Positions 8,180-15,619 of a stretch of DNA of 47,341 nucleotides are shown here, piece by piece. Source of the stretch: Candidatus Electryonea clarkiae (GTDB taxonomy: Bacteria > Electryoneota > Electryoneia > Electryoneales > Electryoneaceae). The stretch is from assembly GCA_030765455.1 (NCBI GenBank), contig JAVCCM010000015.1, positions 1 through 47,341 on the forward strand, written 5' to 3'. The notes under the pieces are model-generated. The model ran no database searches. It was given only the letters and a program-made list of their open reading frames with translations, and had not been told where the DNA came from. The position numbers and the translations under genes are program-made. The first letter of the stretch is position 1. Each line of letters starts with the position of its first letter.

Positions 8180-8821
8180 TTATCCAAACCCAAATTCCAT
8201 TAATTTTTCCGGGCTCAGTGAATCCTGGTTTTTATATGCACCTAACATGTTATGGACATATTTCGCTATAATATCCCATTCTACATGTACTTTATCGCCT
8301 GATCGCAGATGTTTGAAGGTTGTATTTTCCATCGTATGTGGAATCACCTCAACCTCAAATTTATTCTCGGTGCGGGATGCGACCGTCAGGCTCACACCAT
8401 CCAGGGCGACCGATCCTTTTTCTACAATGAAAGGTTTTCCATTCTCCGGCAGCTCCAGTATTATTCGATATGAGCCCTGAAGTTTCTTAATCTCAAATAC
8501 CTTCACTAATCCGTCAACATGTCCCTGGACAAGATGCCCTCCCAGTCTATCCACCGGACGCATGGCACGTTCAAGATTTACTTGATCGCCCCGGTTCCAA
8601 TCTCTGAATTTAGTGCGTTCCATCGTTTCCCGGACTGCTTCAACGGTAAAACTGTTTCCGCTTCCATCTACAACAGTCTGGCATGCTCCAGAGATAGAGA
8701 CGCTGTCACCAATAGCCAGTCCCTCCATCACTGTAACCGCATCAATGATCAATGTTGCGCCATTGCCGCTTTTCCGGATAGTCCGTATTTTACCAATTTC
8801 TTCTACCAAGCCAGTGAACAT
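8180..8821 (-). CDS. ribE: Riboflavin synthase alpha subunit
   Basis: This enzyme converts two molecules of 6,7-dimethyl-8-ribityllumazine into riboflavin and the ribitylaminouracil precursor. At 213 residues it has the usual length and two lumazine-binding repeats: MFTGLVEEIG opens the first and HLVQGHVDG opens the second; SISGACQTV and VALDGVSLTV are the matching inner motifs. The start overlaps the ribD stop by one base (TGATG), which points to translational coupling. Its product and substrate connect directly with ribH downstream. Some databases call this gene ribC. Confidence 0.97.
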   Translation of the reverse strand: MFTGLVEEIGKIRTIRKSGNGATLIIDAVTVMEGLAIGDSVSISGACQTVVDGSGNSFTVEAVRETMERTKFRDWNRGDQVNLERAMRPVDRLGGHLVQGHVDGLVKVFEIKKLQGSYRIILELPENGKPFIVEKGSVALDGVSLTVASRTENKFEVEVIPHTMENTTFKHLRSGDKVHVEWDIIAKYVHNMLGAYKNQDSLSPEKLMEFGFG

Positions 8822-9933
8822 CAGTCGTCCATTCTATGATTGACTCTTGCTACAATATGCAGGTCAGTTCCTACTTTTCTCCAGCGAAATGGCTCGAGCC
8901 TGATAGCATCATGTACTTTCAAAATCCCAAGATCACGTATTGCATTAATACCGTGTCCAAGGATTACCGGGGCGATTACCATTTCAACCTTATCTACAAT
9001 CCCTTCTTCAAGAAAAGCAGTCCAGATTTTACTTCCGCCTTCAACCATCAGGGACGATATTTTCTTTCTGGAAATCTCTTCCAGTACTTCACGCAGGTCA
9101 ATCAAACCATCATTATTTTTTGGTACGATTACCGCTTCTACATTTGGATATTCCGCCCAACCAGGGAGCTTCCCATCATCCGGAGATCCGAAAACGATAG
9201 TCGGACCGGTGTCAGGAGTATTTAGCAATTTGCAGTCGTCAGGTATTGAAAAATTTGTGTCTAATGCTATCCTTATTGGGTTACGTCCTTTTACGTGCCT
9301 CACATCCAGCATTGGATCGTCCGCCCTGACCGTCCCAGCTCCCACAAGTACTGCGTCATGGGTTGCCCGCATCATGTGAACATATCTTCGTCCGGCTTTA
9401 CTGGTAATCCACCGGCTGTGACCGGTAACGCTTGCAATCCTGCCGTCTATTGTCTGGGCGATCTTCAATGTCACCCATGTCATACCGGTTTCAGCTTTTT
9501 TCAGATACGGTTGGTTCAGCTCACGCGCCTTGTCAGCCGATAAACCCACTTCAACTTCGATTCCCGCCTCTTTCATCCGTTCAAATCCACGTCCGTTGAC
9601 CAAAGGATTTGGATCGATTATTGAAGCTACCACACGTTTTATACCGGATTCGACAATAAAATCTGCACAAGGTGGTGTTTTACCAAAATGGCTGCATGGC
9701 TCCAGGTTCACATAAAGATCAGCGCCTTTTACCCTATTATCTGCAGCCTGTATCGCGATTACCTCAGCATGGGGACTGCCGAAACGTTTATGCCATCCTT
9801 CTCCGATAATCTGATCGTTTTTAGCCACTACCGCACCCACCATCGGATTTGGCGCCACCCAGGCACGTCCTCTGCGCGCGAGACTTAAAGCCCGTTTCAT
9901 CATTTGTTGATCGAATTTAGTCCAGTCTTTCAT
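8821..9933 (-). CDS. ribD: Bifunctional pyrimidine deaminase / reductase
   Basis: A 370-residue fusion carrying out the second and third steps of riboflavin synthesis from the GTP cyclohydrolase II product. The N-terminal deaminase domain has the zinc-site motifs PHAEVIAI and EPCSHFGKTPPCADF. The C-terminal NADPH-dependent reductase domain begins around residue 150 (WVTLKIAQTIDGRIA), with GAGTVRADDP and MVEGGSKIW. It is the first gene of the operon, and its ATG lies only 12 nt after the U-tract of the riboswitch terminator. No strong ribosome binding site is visible; GGCAAG is the best candidate. It is coupled to ribE by the TGATG overlap. Confidence 0.97.
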   Translation of the reverse strand: MKDWTKFDQQMMKRALSLARRGRAWVAPNPMVGAVVAKNDQIIGEGWHKRFGSPHAEVIAIQAADNRVKGADLYVNLEPCSHFGKTPPCADFIVESGIKRVVASIIDPNPLVNGRGFERMKEAGIEVEVGLSADKARELNQPYLKKAETGMTWVTLKIAQTIDGRIASVTGHSRWITSKAGRRYVHMMRATHDAVLVGAGTVRADDPMLDVRHVKGRNPIRIALDTNFSIPDDCKLLNTPDTGPTIVFGSPDDGKLPGWAEYPNVEAVIVPKNNDGLIDLREVLEEISRKKISSLMVEGGSKIWTAFLEEGIVDKVEMVIAPVILGHGINAIRDLGILKVHDAIRLEPFRWRKVGTDLHIVARVNHRMDD

Positions 9934-9945
9934 AAATATCTTGCC

Positions 9946-9981
9946 AAAAAAGAGCCCCGGCGGAAATAAAACCGTCGGGGC
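9946..9981 (-). terminator. Intrinsic terminator in the FMN riboswitch leader
   Basis: On the leftward strand a 10-bp GC-rich stem (9954-9963 paired with 9972-9981, one G-U pair, 8-nt loop) is followed by TCTTTTTT. It sits between the FMN aptamer and the ribD start, so it is the likely expression platform: FMN binding should favour this terminator and stop the rib operon. The antiterminator partner, presumably within 9982-10142, was not resolved by eye. Confidence 0.85.
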
Positions 9982-10014
9982 AATATGAATAAGAAGACGA
10001 GAGAATAATCATTT

Positions 10015-10031
10015 CTATCAGGAATGACACT
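10015..10031. repeat. Dispersed repeat fragment inside the rib leader
   Basis: ATCAGGAATGACAC matches the CAGGAATGACAC end of the dispersed repeats at 3860, 21842 and 24448. It lies between the FMN aptamer and the terminator and may be a remnant of an inserted element or a chance match. Confidence 0.35.
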
Positions 10032-10142
10032 ATACTTTAACGCAAAACTCCATAAGAATCACAATCCAAACCTTGTGTTCATAGGATTTACGTTTACATA
10101 TATAGAATAATATCTATACATGTTGTATAACAACTTTCCCAC

Positions 10143-10322
10143 CTTCTCCCATCCGGACTTTCACCGTCGGCGCCGGAATTACACCGGCTCAGTCCCGGAA
10201 GATGATATAAAATCAACAATCAAGTATGTTAATTACTACAAACATTGTAGTCTCAAATCTCTCCACCGGGAGTCGCGGGCTTTCACCGCCGGTCTGGAGT
10301 TTCACCAAACCCCGAAGGTGTC
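10143..10322 (-). promoter_or_regulatory. FMN riboswitch (RFN element)
   Basis: Read leftward, this segment carries the conserved RFN core in order: GGGGTTTGGTGAAACTCC, ACCGGCGGTGAAAGCCCG followed by CGACTCCCGG, an AT-rich variable arm, GAGCCGGTGTAATTCCGG, then CGCCGACGGTGAAAGTCC and GGATGGGAGAAGG. These match the six-stem FMN aptamer closely. It precedes ribD-ribE-ribBA-ribH and is followed about 160 nt later by an intrinsic terminator, so FMN should repress the operon by premature termination. The operon promoter should lie in 10323-10427; I did not find a convincing one there. Confidence 0.96.
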
Positions 10323-10427
10323 AAAAAGATAGATACGGAAAATCAGAACCCGCAAGAGGTAGGATAGTCTAACGGAGCTTTGGATTAATGCTTCAATATT
10401 TTTTGAGCGAAATCACCAGGCTCTTAT

Positions 10428-11627
10428 CTATTCGGATTCCACCTGTATGATTTTGAGCAGCAGGGCTTCGCTGTTATTTGTCGAATCGGATTCTGTATAA
10501 CCTGCAACAACAAAACTGAGATCATCTGTTACAACCAGGCTGTTTGCATAATTATTCTCATACAGTCCGGCTATTATACTCCAATCCAGATCACCGGCAG
10601 TATCGATTTTAAATAATGTTATATCATTCCATTCGCTGAGTGAATCTGTGGCAGCAACATCACCCGCTATTACATAGGCGCCCCCAGATACCTGTTGAAT
10701 AGATTTACCCTTACTGCTAAAACCTTCAAAAGTATAATATGTCAGCAACTCATTTTCACCCAATTCATCAGTTCTGAGAAAGAAGATATCCTGATTAGAA
10801 CTGTTAAGCGGGGAAGTATATCCGGTAAGGCAATAACCATTATCACTACAAACCTTAAGGTCTGTGGCGGTTAAGGGCTGTTGGGCATCAATTAGCTGAT
10901 CCCATTCAAATTCCCCATTATAATCAAATTTACGCAAAAGAATGTTGGTGATAGAATAATCAATACCGATAGTAATGAATCCATTAGGAGTTGTGTGTGC
11001 TCGAATAGCCCTTACGTTTGAGCCGGATGCCACTCCATAGTGCTGTGCCCAAATCTGTTCGCCTGAAGCATTTGTCCGTATCAATCCGTAATGGTAGTTC
11101 ACTTTTCCTGCTAAGATATATCCCCAGTCATTGGTGAATTCAAGGGAAAGAGCCTGATCGCCGATATTGCCGGCAAAGCTCGATAACCAGGCACTGTCAC
11201 CTTCTGCATCTATATGGAACAAAAATGCCTGTGTAAGCAAAGAATCATCCCGAAGCTCTCCGTAACCTGCGACAGTAAAGCTGCCATCCACACATGATTT
11301 TACTGCATAGCCGTATTCCTTCCCGGCAAAGAGATCGAAAGATTTACTCCATTCCTCAGCACCATCGGAAGAGGTTTTTACAAGGTAGGTCTTCAGCTCG
11401 TCGTCCGAGCTGCCGGAAAGAATAAATCCTCCATCAACAGCATTATCGACACAATATGCTTTCGAAATTGTACCATCAGTGAAAGAATAAATCCAATCTA
11501 CCACAGGATCACCAGAATTTGACGGTCCTGTACTGCCCGCTCCTACAAGCTGAGATTCCTGCTCGCAGGAGATCAATATCAGGGCCAGGCTGAAAACCGT
11601 TACTAAAAATATTCTTTTTTTTGTCAT
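10428..11627 (-). CDS. Lipoprotein with propeller-type repeats
   Basis: A 399-residue predicted lipoprotein. The N terminus has two Lys, a hydrophobic stretch and a lipobox ending LISC, with lipidation expected at Cys21. The body is made of repeats of the form GG(F/Y)I(L)(S/A)G...(L/V)K(T)...G...W (for example DGGFILSGSSDDELKTYLVK, DWGYILAGKVNYHYGLIR, DNGYCLTGYTSP, LSFVVAGYTES). Each repeat alternates a self-describing beta-strand pair with a W-containing strand, which suggests a seven- or eight-bladed beta-propeller. Such proteins are common on FCB-group cell surfaces; the substrate or partner is unknown. It ends about 105 nt upstream of the FMN riboswitch on the same strand, with no clear terminator between. 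Confidence 0.75.
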   Translation of the reverse strand: MTKKRIFLVTVFSLALILISCEQESQLVGAGSTGPSNSGDPVVDWIYSFTDGTISKAYCVDNAVDGGFILSGSSDDELKTYLVKTSSDGAEEWSKSFDLFAGKEYGYAVKSCVDGSFTVAGYGELRDDSLLTQAFLFHIDAEGDSAWLSSFAGNIGDQALSLEFTNDWGYILAGKVNYHYGLIRTNASGEQIWAQHYGVASGSNVRAIRAHTTPNGFITIGIDYSITNILLRKFDYNGEFEWDQLIDAQQPLTATDLKVCSDNGYCLTGYTSPLNSSNQDIFFLRTDELGENELLTYYTFEGFSSKGKSIQQVSGGAYVIAGDVAATDSLSEWNDITLFKIDTAGDLDWSIIAGLYENNYANSLVVTDDLSFVVAGYTESDSTNNSEALLLKIIQVESE

Positions 11628-11935
11628 CTCTTATATCTTATTAGCTGAATCTTCAGACAAATAATATATACGAATGTTGCCGCATATTCCAAATATCTCC
11701 GGCATCTTTCAATTTCCTATCTTGCCAAAAGACCTATCAACACAAAATATAAATCCCATGATACATTATTGAAAAGCGTGGTTCTGTCTTTTTCAATTAC
11801 CTGACAATCATGTGAGATTGTCCAATAGAACTCCATAAACTCAAACAAATCTTTAAAAAAATCAGTGCAACCTGAGCTGTACTTTCCGGGAAACATTAGC
11901 TACATTCCTGTTCATATTCAACTCCAAAACGACAA
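11628..11935. other. Divergent AT-rich intergenic region with inverted repeats
   Basis: This 308-bp stretch separates the leftward lipoprotein gene from the rightward glycosyltransferase gene and holds no gene. Two inverted repeats are visible: GACAATC-6 nt-GATTGTC (11803-11822, perfect 7-bp arms) and ATTGAAAAG...CTTTTTCAAT (11768-11797, one extra T). Either could be an operator or a weak hairpin. I see no convincing promoter. Confidence 0.4.
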
Positions 11936-12799
11936 ATGACTGAACAAACTCAAAACAAGAAAAAGCCCCTTCCCGGGCTCAGCGTAGTAATAATAACCCT
12001 CAATGAGGCGTTACGAATCGGGGATTGCCTGTCATCAGTATCTTTTGCTGATGAAATAATAGTCGCAGACTCTGGTTCCACCGATGATACATGTAAAATA
12101 TCACAGGAACTCGGAGCGAGGGTTGAAAAAATTGCTTTTACCGGTTTTGGTACCACAAAACAAAGTGCAATTGAGTTTGCCCGTCATGAATGGATACTAT
12201 CCCTCGATGCGGATGAGATTGTTGGCAATACGCTTCAGGAAGAGATAAAAAAAGTACTGAAAGAACCTCCGCAGGCAAACGGGTATATTATTCAACGCGA
12301 TGCCTGGTTCCTGGGAAAAAGAATCCGGTATGGAGGATGGGACAATACACGTATTCTTCGTCTTTTTCGGAATGGTAAAGGCAGATTTACGGATGACCAG
12401 GTGCATGAACGAATCATTGTGGAAGGGCATCTCGGCAGCCTTAACGGCATCTTAGAGCACCATACCGTCACAACATTTCCTCATTATCTCGCTAAATTGG
12501 ACCGGTACTCGACTCTTGGGGCTCAGAAGATCGTTTCACGTTCCGATAATAATATTGGGATAGGAAGTGCTTTTTATCACGCCATTGCAAAATTCCTTAG
12601 TATGTATGTTCTAAAGGCGGGCTGGCGGGATGGATTGCCGGGAGCATTACTTGCGGTATCCAGCGCATACTCGACCTTCCTCCGCTATACAAAAGCTGCT
12701 ATGATGTTACGAGGAGTTACTAAGCCCTTCCTGTCATCGTCACTTGAAGAGAGGCATATCGACAGGAGAGACAAGGGTTCAGAGATGAATCCCGAGTAA
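11936..12799 (+). CDS. Family 2 glycosyltransferase, LPS-core type (WaaE/KdtX-like)
   Basis: A 287-residue GT-A-fold transferase expected to add a sugar from a nucleotide-sugar donor to a cell-envelope glycan, probably lipopolysaccharide core, on the cytoplasmic face. Evidence includes the opening GT2 strand LSVVIITLNEALRI, EIIVADSGSTDDT for nucleotide binding, the metal-binding LSLDADE, and the WaaE-like block GKRIRYGGW..TRILRLFR with HERIIVEG and LEHHTV. Residues about 205-265 (FYHAIAKFLSMYVLKAGWRDG) match the C-terminal membrane-associated part of this subgroup. No convincing ribosome binding site precedes the ATG. It stands alone, 200 nt before the next gene. Acceptor specificity cannot be read from the sequence. 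Confidence 0.88.
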   Translation: MTEQTQNKKKPLPGLSVVIITLNEALRIGDCLSSVSFADEIIVADSGSTDDTCKISQELGARVEKIAFTGFGTTKQSAIEFARHEWILSLDADEIVGNTLQEEIKKVLKEPPQANGYIIQRDAWFLGKRIRYGGWDNTRILRLFRNGKGRFTDDQVHERIIVEGHLGSLNGILEHHTVTTFPHYLAKLDRYSTLGAQKIVSRSDNNIGIGSAFYHAIAKFLSMYVLKAGWRDGLPGALLAVSSAYSTFLRYTKAAMMLRGVTKPFLSSSLEERHIDRRDKGSEMNPE

Positions 12800-12997
12800 A
12801 AAGTCAAATCTTTCTTTTTAAGAAATAAGTATTTTCTTTCATAATTTTAAATGTTCAACAGAAAAATGGTATTGACTCCAGCTCGTGAAAAAAAAATCAA
12901 GAATTTTCATTCTTTACAAGATATACAGGTAATACCAAGTTATATTTCTTGCAAGAGAAAGTTAGTAAACATTTAGAGATAAAAGTTGGGAAAAACC

Positions 12998-14515
12998 ATG
13001 AGAAGAAACAAGTACATTATTCTTGCCATTCTGCTGACACTCGCTTGCAGCCTACCGGTTATGGCTCAGCCTGGTTTGTCAGCCAGATGTGAAGTAGGTT
13101 ATTTGAATGAAGGTTTCAGGGTATTTAATATATCCGACCTGCTTGACGAAGATGCAATGGAAGCTGGGGTTACTATTGATGCAATTGAAAACTTCTTCTA
13201 TGTACGGCTTTCTGCAGATAATGTGGATGATACTGTTCAAGTGTATATAGAGGTATCCGAACGTATCGGAAACGAGGTTGTAATATATTTTGTTTCCAGC
13301 AGGGACGAACCCTTTACATTGGGACAATGGAAACAAAATTCGCAAGATAGAGCGGGTTATTATGATAATGAGCATTTTGCCGATCTTGAATCTGCTGCTT
13401 GGTTCAAAACGGATTGGGATGAAACGGAATATGCTGATTATGATCGTCTTGCCGACATGATTTCAGATGGAGCGCTGGTGCAGACTACTTTTACAATCAC
13501 ATTTACTGTGTTTAGAGTTGTCGGCGGTGCACAGCTTCACTCGTTCTCTCGCACAATGACGGTATATAATCCTTCCAGTCCTACATGTACTGACCCTGCC
13601 AACGGCGGTCGTGAAAATACACCACCCATGTTAAGATGGGATTGGCCCGGAAATCAATTCCAGACAAATCCACAGACTGATTGGACGCTTTATGTTGTTG
13701 AGGGTCCCGAAGGTCCTGGTGACGAATCTATTATTGGAGACCCACCTAACCCGATTCCCAATGACGTTCGCTATGAAGGTCCTCCATCAAATACGAATTT
13801 TCACCAATATACGAATTTTTACCCGCACCAGGAACTGACGCTTGGGAATTGGTATCACTGGGCAGTAGAAGTGACAATCCCAACTGCATCCGGTGCAACC
13901 AAAACATATGTTTCGGATACTTTCTCCTTCCAGTATGGTGAACCTGATGAGGGTGGCGGAGGAGGCGGAGGTGGTCTTGGCGGCGGCTTGGGCGGCGGTC
14001 TCGGCGGCGGCGGCGGCGGAGGTGATACTCTCGGCGGCGGCGGAGATCCTGGTGATACCACTGGAGGCGGATTTGGTGGTCCCGGTGGATTCGGTGAGCA
14101 AGGCGGCGGCGGCGGTGGCCAAGGCGGTGGCGGCGGTCTCGGCGGTCTCGGCGGCGGTGGTGGTGGCGGCCAAGGCGGTGGCGGTGGCGGCGGCCAAGGC
14201 GGTGGCGGCGGCCAAGGCGGTGGCGGCGGCCAAGGCGGTGGCGGCGCACCTGATGACACAACTGGCGGCGGCGCACCTGATGACACAACTGGCGGTGGTG
14301 AAGATGAATTTGCTTTCAGCCGGGACAGTGAAAGATTGTTTACAATTATGGGGCAAATGCTCAATGAAGATCAAATCAATCTGATACGCCAACATCTCTT
14401 GGGATATAACCTCTCGGAAATCATTATCGATGGTGAAGAGCAAAGATCTTTGGCACAGCTTATTGAATTTTTGAGTATTCCAGGTTTCACGTTCGCAGGC
14501 ATTGAAACTCAATAG
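12998..14515 (+). CDS. Secreted glycine-rich protein with beta-domains
   Basis: A protein of about 505 residues; I use the ATG at 12998 (MRRNKYIILAIL..) rather than the TTG four codons upstream. A signal peptide ends near VMAQ (about residue 24). Residues about 25-190 form a beta-rich domain (NFFYVRLSADN, QVYIEVSERIG, FTITFTVFRVV). Residues about 200-315 look fibronectin-like (PPMLRWDWPG, YHWAVEV, VSDTFSFQYG), loosely similar to the A-type repeats of the giant protein at 24700. Residues about 318-432 are a Gly-rich tract (GGGGGQGGGG units and two APDDTTGGG units). The C-terminal ~70 residues are helical (MLNEDQINLIRQHLLGYN). Family unknown. The next gene, a FecR-domain protein, starts 29 nt later, so the two are probably an operon. 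Confidence 0.75.
   Translation: MRRNKYIILAILLTLACSLPVMAQPGLSARCEVGYLNEGFRVFNISDLLDEDAMEAGVTIDAIENFFYVRLSADNVDDTVQVYIEVSERIGNEVVIYFVSSRDEPFTLGQWKQNSQDRAGYYDNEHFADLESAAWFKTDWDETEYADYDRLADMISDGALVQTTFTITFTVFRVVGGAQLHSFSRTMTVYNPSSPTCTDPANGGRENTPPMLRWDWPGNQFQTNPQTDWTLYVVEGPEGPGDESIIGDPPNPIPNDVRYEGPPSNTNFHQYTNFYPHQELTLGNWYHWAVEVTIPTASGATKTYVSDTFSFQYGEPDEGGGGGGGGLGGGLGGGLGGGGGGGDTLGGGGDPGDTTGGGFGGPGGFGEQGGGGGGQGGGGGLGGLGGGGGGGQGGGGGGGQGGGGGQGGGGGQGGGGAPDDTTGGGAPDDTTGGGEDEFAFSRDSERLFTIMGQMLNEDQINLIRQHLLGYNLSEIIIDGEEQRSLAQLIEFLSIPGFTFAGIETQ
13950..14295 (+). repeat. GC-rich in-frame tandem repeat tract encoding polyglycine
   Basis: Triplets GGC/GGT/GGA dominate. An 18-nt unit GGCCAAGGCGGTGGCGGC (GQGGGG) occurs about three times, followed by two copies of a 27-nt unit encoding GGAPDDTTG. 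All units are multiples of three, so slippage changes length but keeps frame. Base composition is far more GC-rich than the surroundings. Confidence 0.85.
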
Positions 14516-14544
14516 AAACACCGTATTTTTTGGCTGAGGGAATC

Positions 14545-15255
14545 ATGAAGATTTTAAAGACTTTAAATAATGTAATAATTACATTGCTGTTATGTGCAGC
14601 TTTTACCGTTCAGGTTATTGCTGCTGACAATTCACCAATTGCTGTTGCCCTGGCTGTTAAGGGGAAAGTTGAATGTAAAAAAGGTGAAGATGCCTGGAAG
14701 CCAATGGCATTTGGTACAACGCTATTCAATGGCAATCAGGTTCGTACAGGAGACGATGGGTTTGCAGCCCTCGCATTCACGGATGATAATTCACAAATTA
14801 AATTACGCCCCAACTCCAGCATGGAGATATTGGGGAAGCGGAATAAAGACTTCAGCATTACGAAAAAGATTAATCTTGAGATTGGTGAGCTTTTCGCGTC
14901 GGTTAAAAAGCAGAAAGGCAGCCTTAAAATTGCTACTCCCACTGCTGTTGCTTCAATAAAAGGAACAGAAGTTTGGGTAATTCTTGATGAAGAAGGAAAC
15001 ACACGAGTTCTCACACTTCAAGGATTAGTTGAATTTCTTAGTTTGGCGACTAATGAGTCGCAGCAAGTAATTGCAGGCATGATAGCTACCATGGGAATCG
15101 ACGGTGTGGTGGAAATTGGTGGTTACACCGCTACACAAGTACCTACGAGTATTGAAGGTGAAGAGGGCATTCACAGCGTGGAAATCATTTTCACAGACGG
15201 CAATGGCGATACTAAAAGTGCTGTGATCCAGCTGAGAGCTGAAGAATCTGAATAG
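14545..15255 (+). CDS. FecR-domain periplasmic protein
   Basis: A 236-residue exported protein. I chose the ATG at 14545 because GAGGG lies just upstream; the TTG at 14530 would contain that site. The signal peptide ends near VIAA (residue 26). Residues about 30-150 match the FecR domain: AVKGKVECKKG, LFNGNQVRTGDDGFAAL, IKLRPNSSMEIL, LEIGELFASV and TAVASIKGTEVWV. In classical systems FecR links an outer-membrane receptor to an anti-sigma/sigma pair, but no sigma factor lies nearby and there is no N-terminal anti-sigma region. This is therefore a stand-alone secreted FecR-fold protein, as is often seen beside outer-membrane proteins in FCB-group genomes. It sits between the glycine-rich protein and the 880-residue outer-membrane-type protein. 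Confidence 0.88.
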   Translation: MKILKTLNNVIITLLLCAAFTVQVIAADNSPIAVALAVKGKVECKKGEDAWKPMAFGTTLFNGNQVRTGDDGFAALAFTDDNSQIKLRPNSSMEILGKRNKDFSITKKINLEIGELFASVKKQKGSLKIATPTAVASIKGTEVWVILDEEGNTRVLTLQGLVEFLSLATNESQQVIAGMIATMGIDGVVEIGGYTATQVPTSIEGEEGIHSVEIIFTDGNGDTKSAVIQLRAEESE

Positions 15256-15619
15256 ACTTAACGATCTTCTGTGCTTCGAAAACCAATTTGAATAGTGTTT
15301 TCAAATGCTGGAAATTCAACTCATGTAATAAAATACCTATTTCGTCGTGTGTGACTCTGGGGAGAAATGCGATTATGTATGTAGAGTAACAATGTTAAAT
15401 CCCTTTCGATGAAAGGGATTTCTTGTTACTTGAATATAGATACTTATTACCAGATATCAATTCCATAGAAATTGGAATCTCAGGATAGCAAGAATTTATG
15501 TTACTTTATATTCTTGGAACATTGACCCAAGGTGATATTATTGGACGTCCTGTATCACAGGATTGACAGTCGCGCAACAACACATGTACCCCAACTTTTA
15601 AGTCGATAAGGGATTAAGT
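15256..15619 (+). other. Intergenic region between FecR gene and outer-membrane-type gene
   Basis: A 364-bp region without a gene. Its one clear structure is the hairpin at 15397-15421, listed separately. No ORF, RNA gene or repeat shared with the rest of the window was seen. Confidence 0.5.
15397..15421 (+). terminator. Perfect 11-bp hairpin, probable terminator
   Basis: AAATCCCTTTC and GAAAGGGATTT pair perfectly around the loop GAT, followed by TCTTGTTACTT. It lies 140 nt after the FecR gene and probably ends the 12998-15255 transcript, although the U-tract is poor. The stem could equally serve leftward transcription. Confidence 0.6.

Noticed and set aside
6789..9888. Rightward frames opposite ribH, ribBA, ribE and ribD
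   Set aside because: All are antisense to genes with complete family motifs and lack coherent protein features.
13746..14521. Long leftward frames rich in Pro, Ala or Arg/His opposite the glycine-rich gene
   Set aside because: They arise from the GGC/GGT triplet tract read on the other strand. They have low-complexity composition and no start context, and the rightward gene has a signal peptide and operon context.
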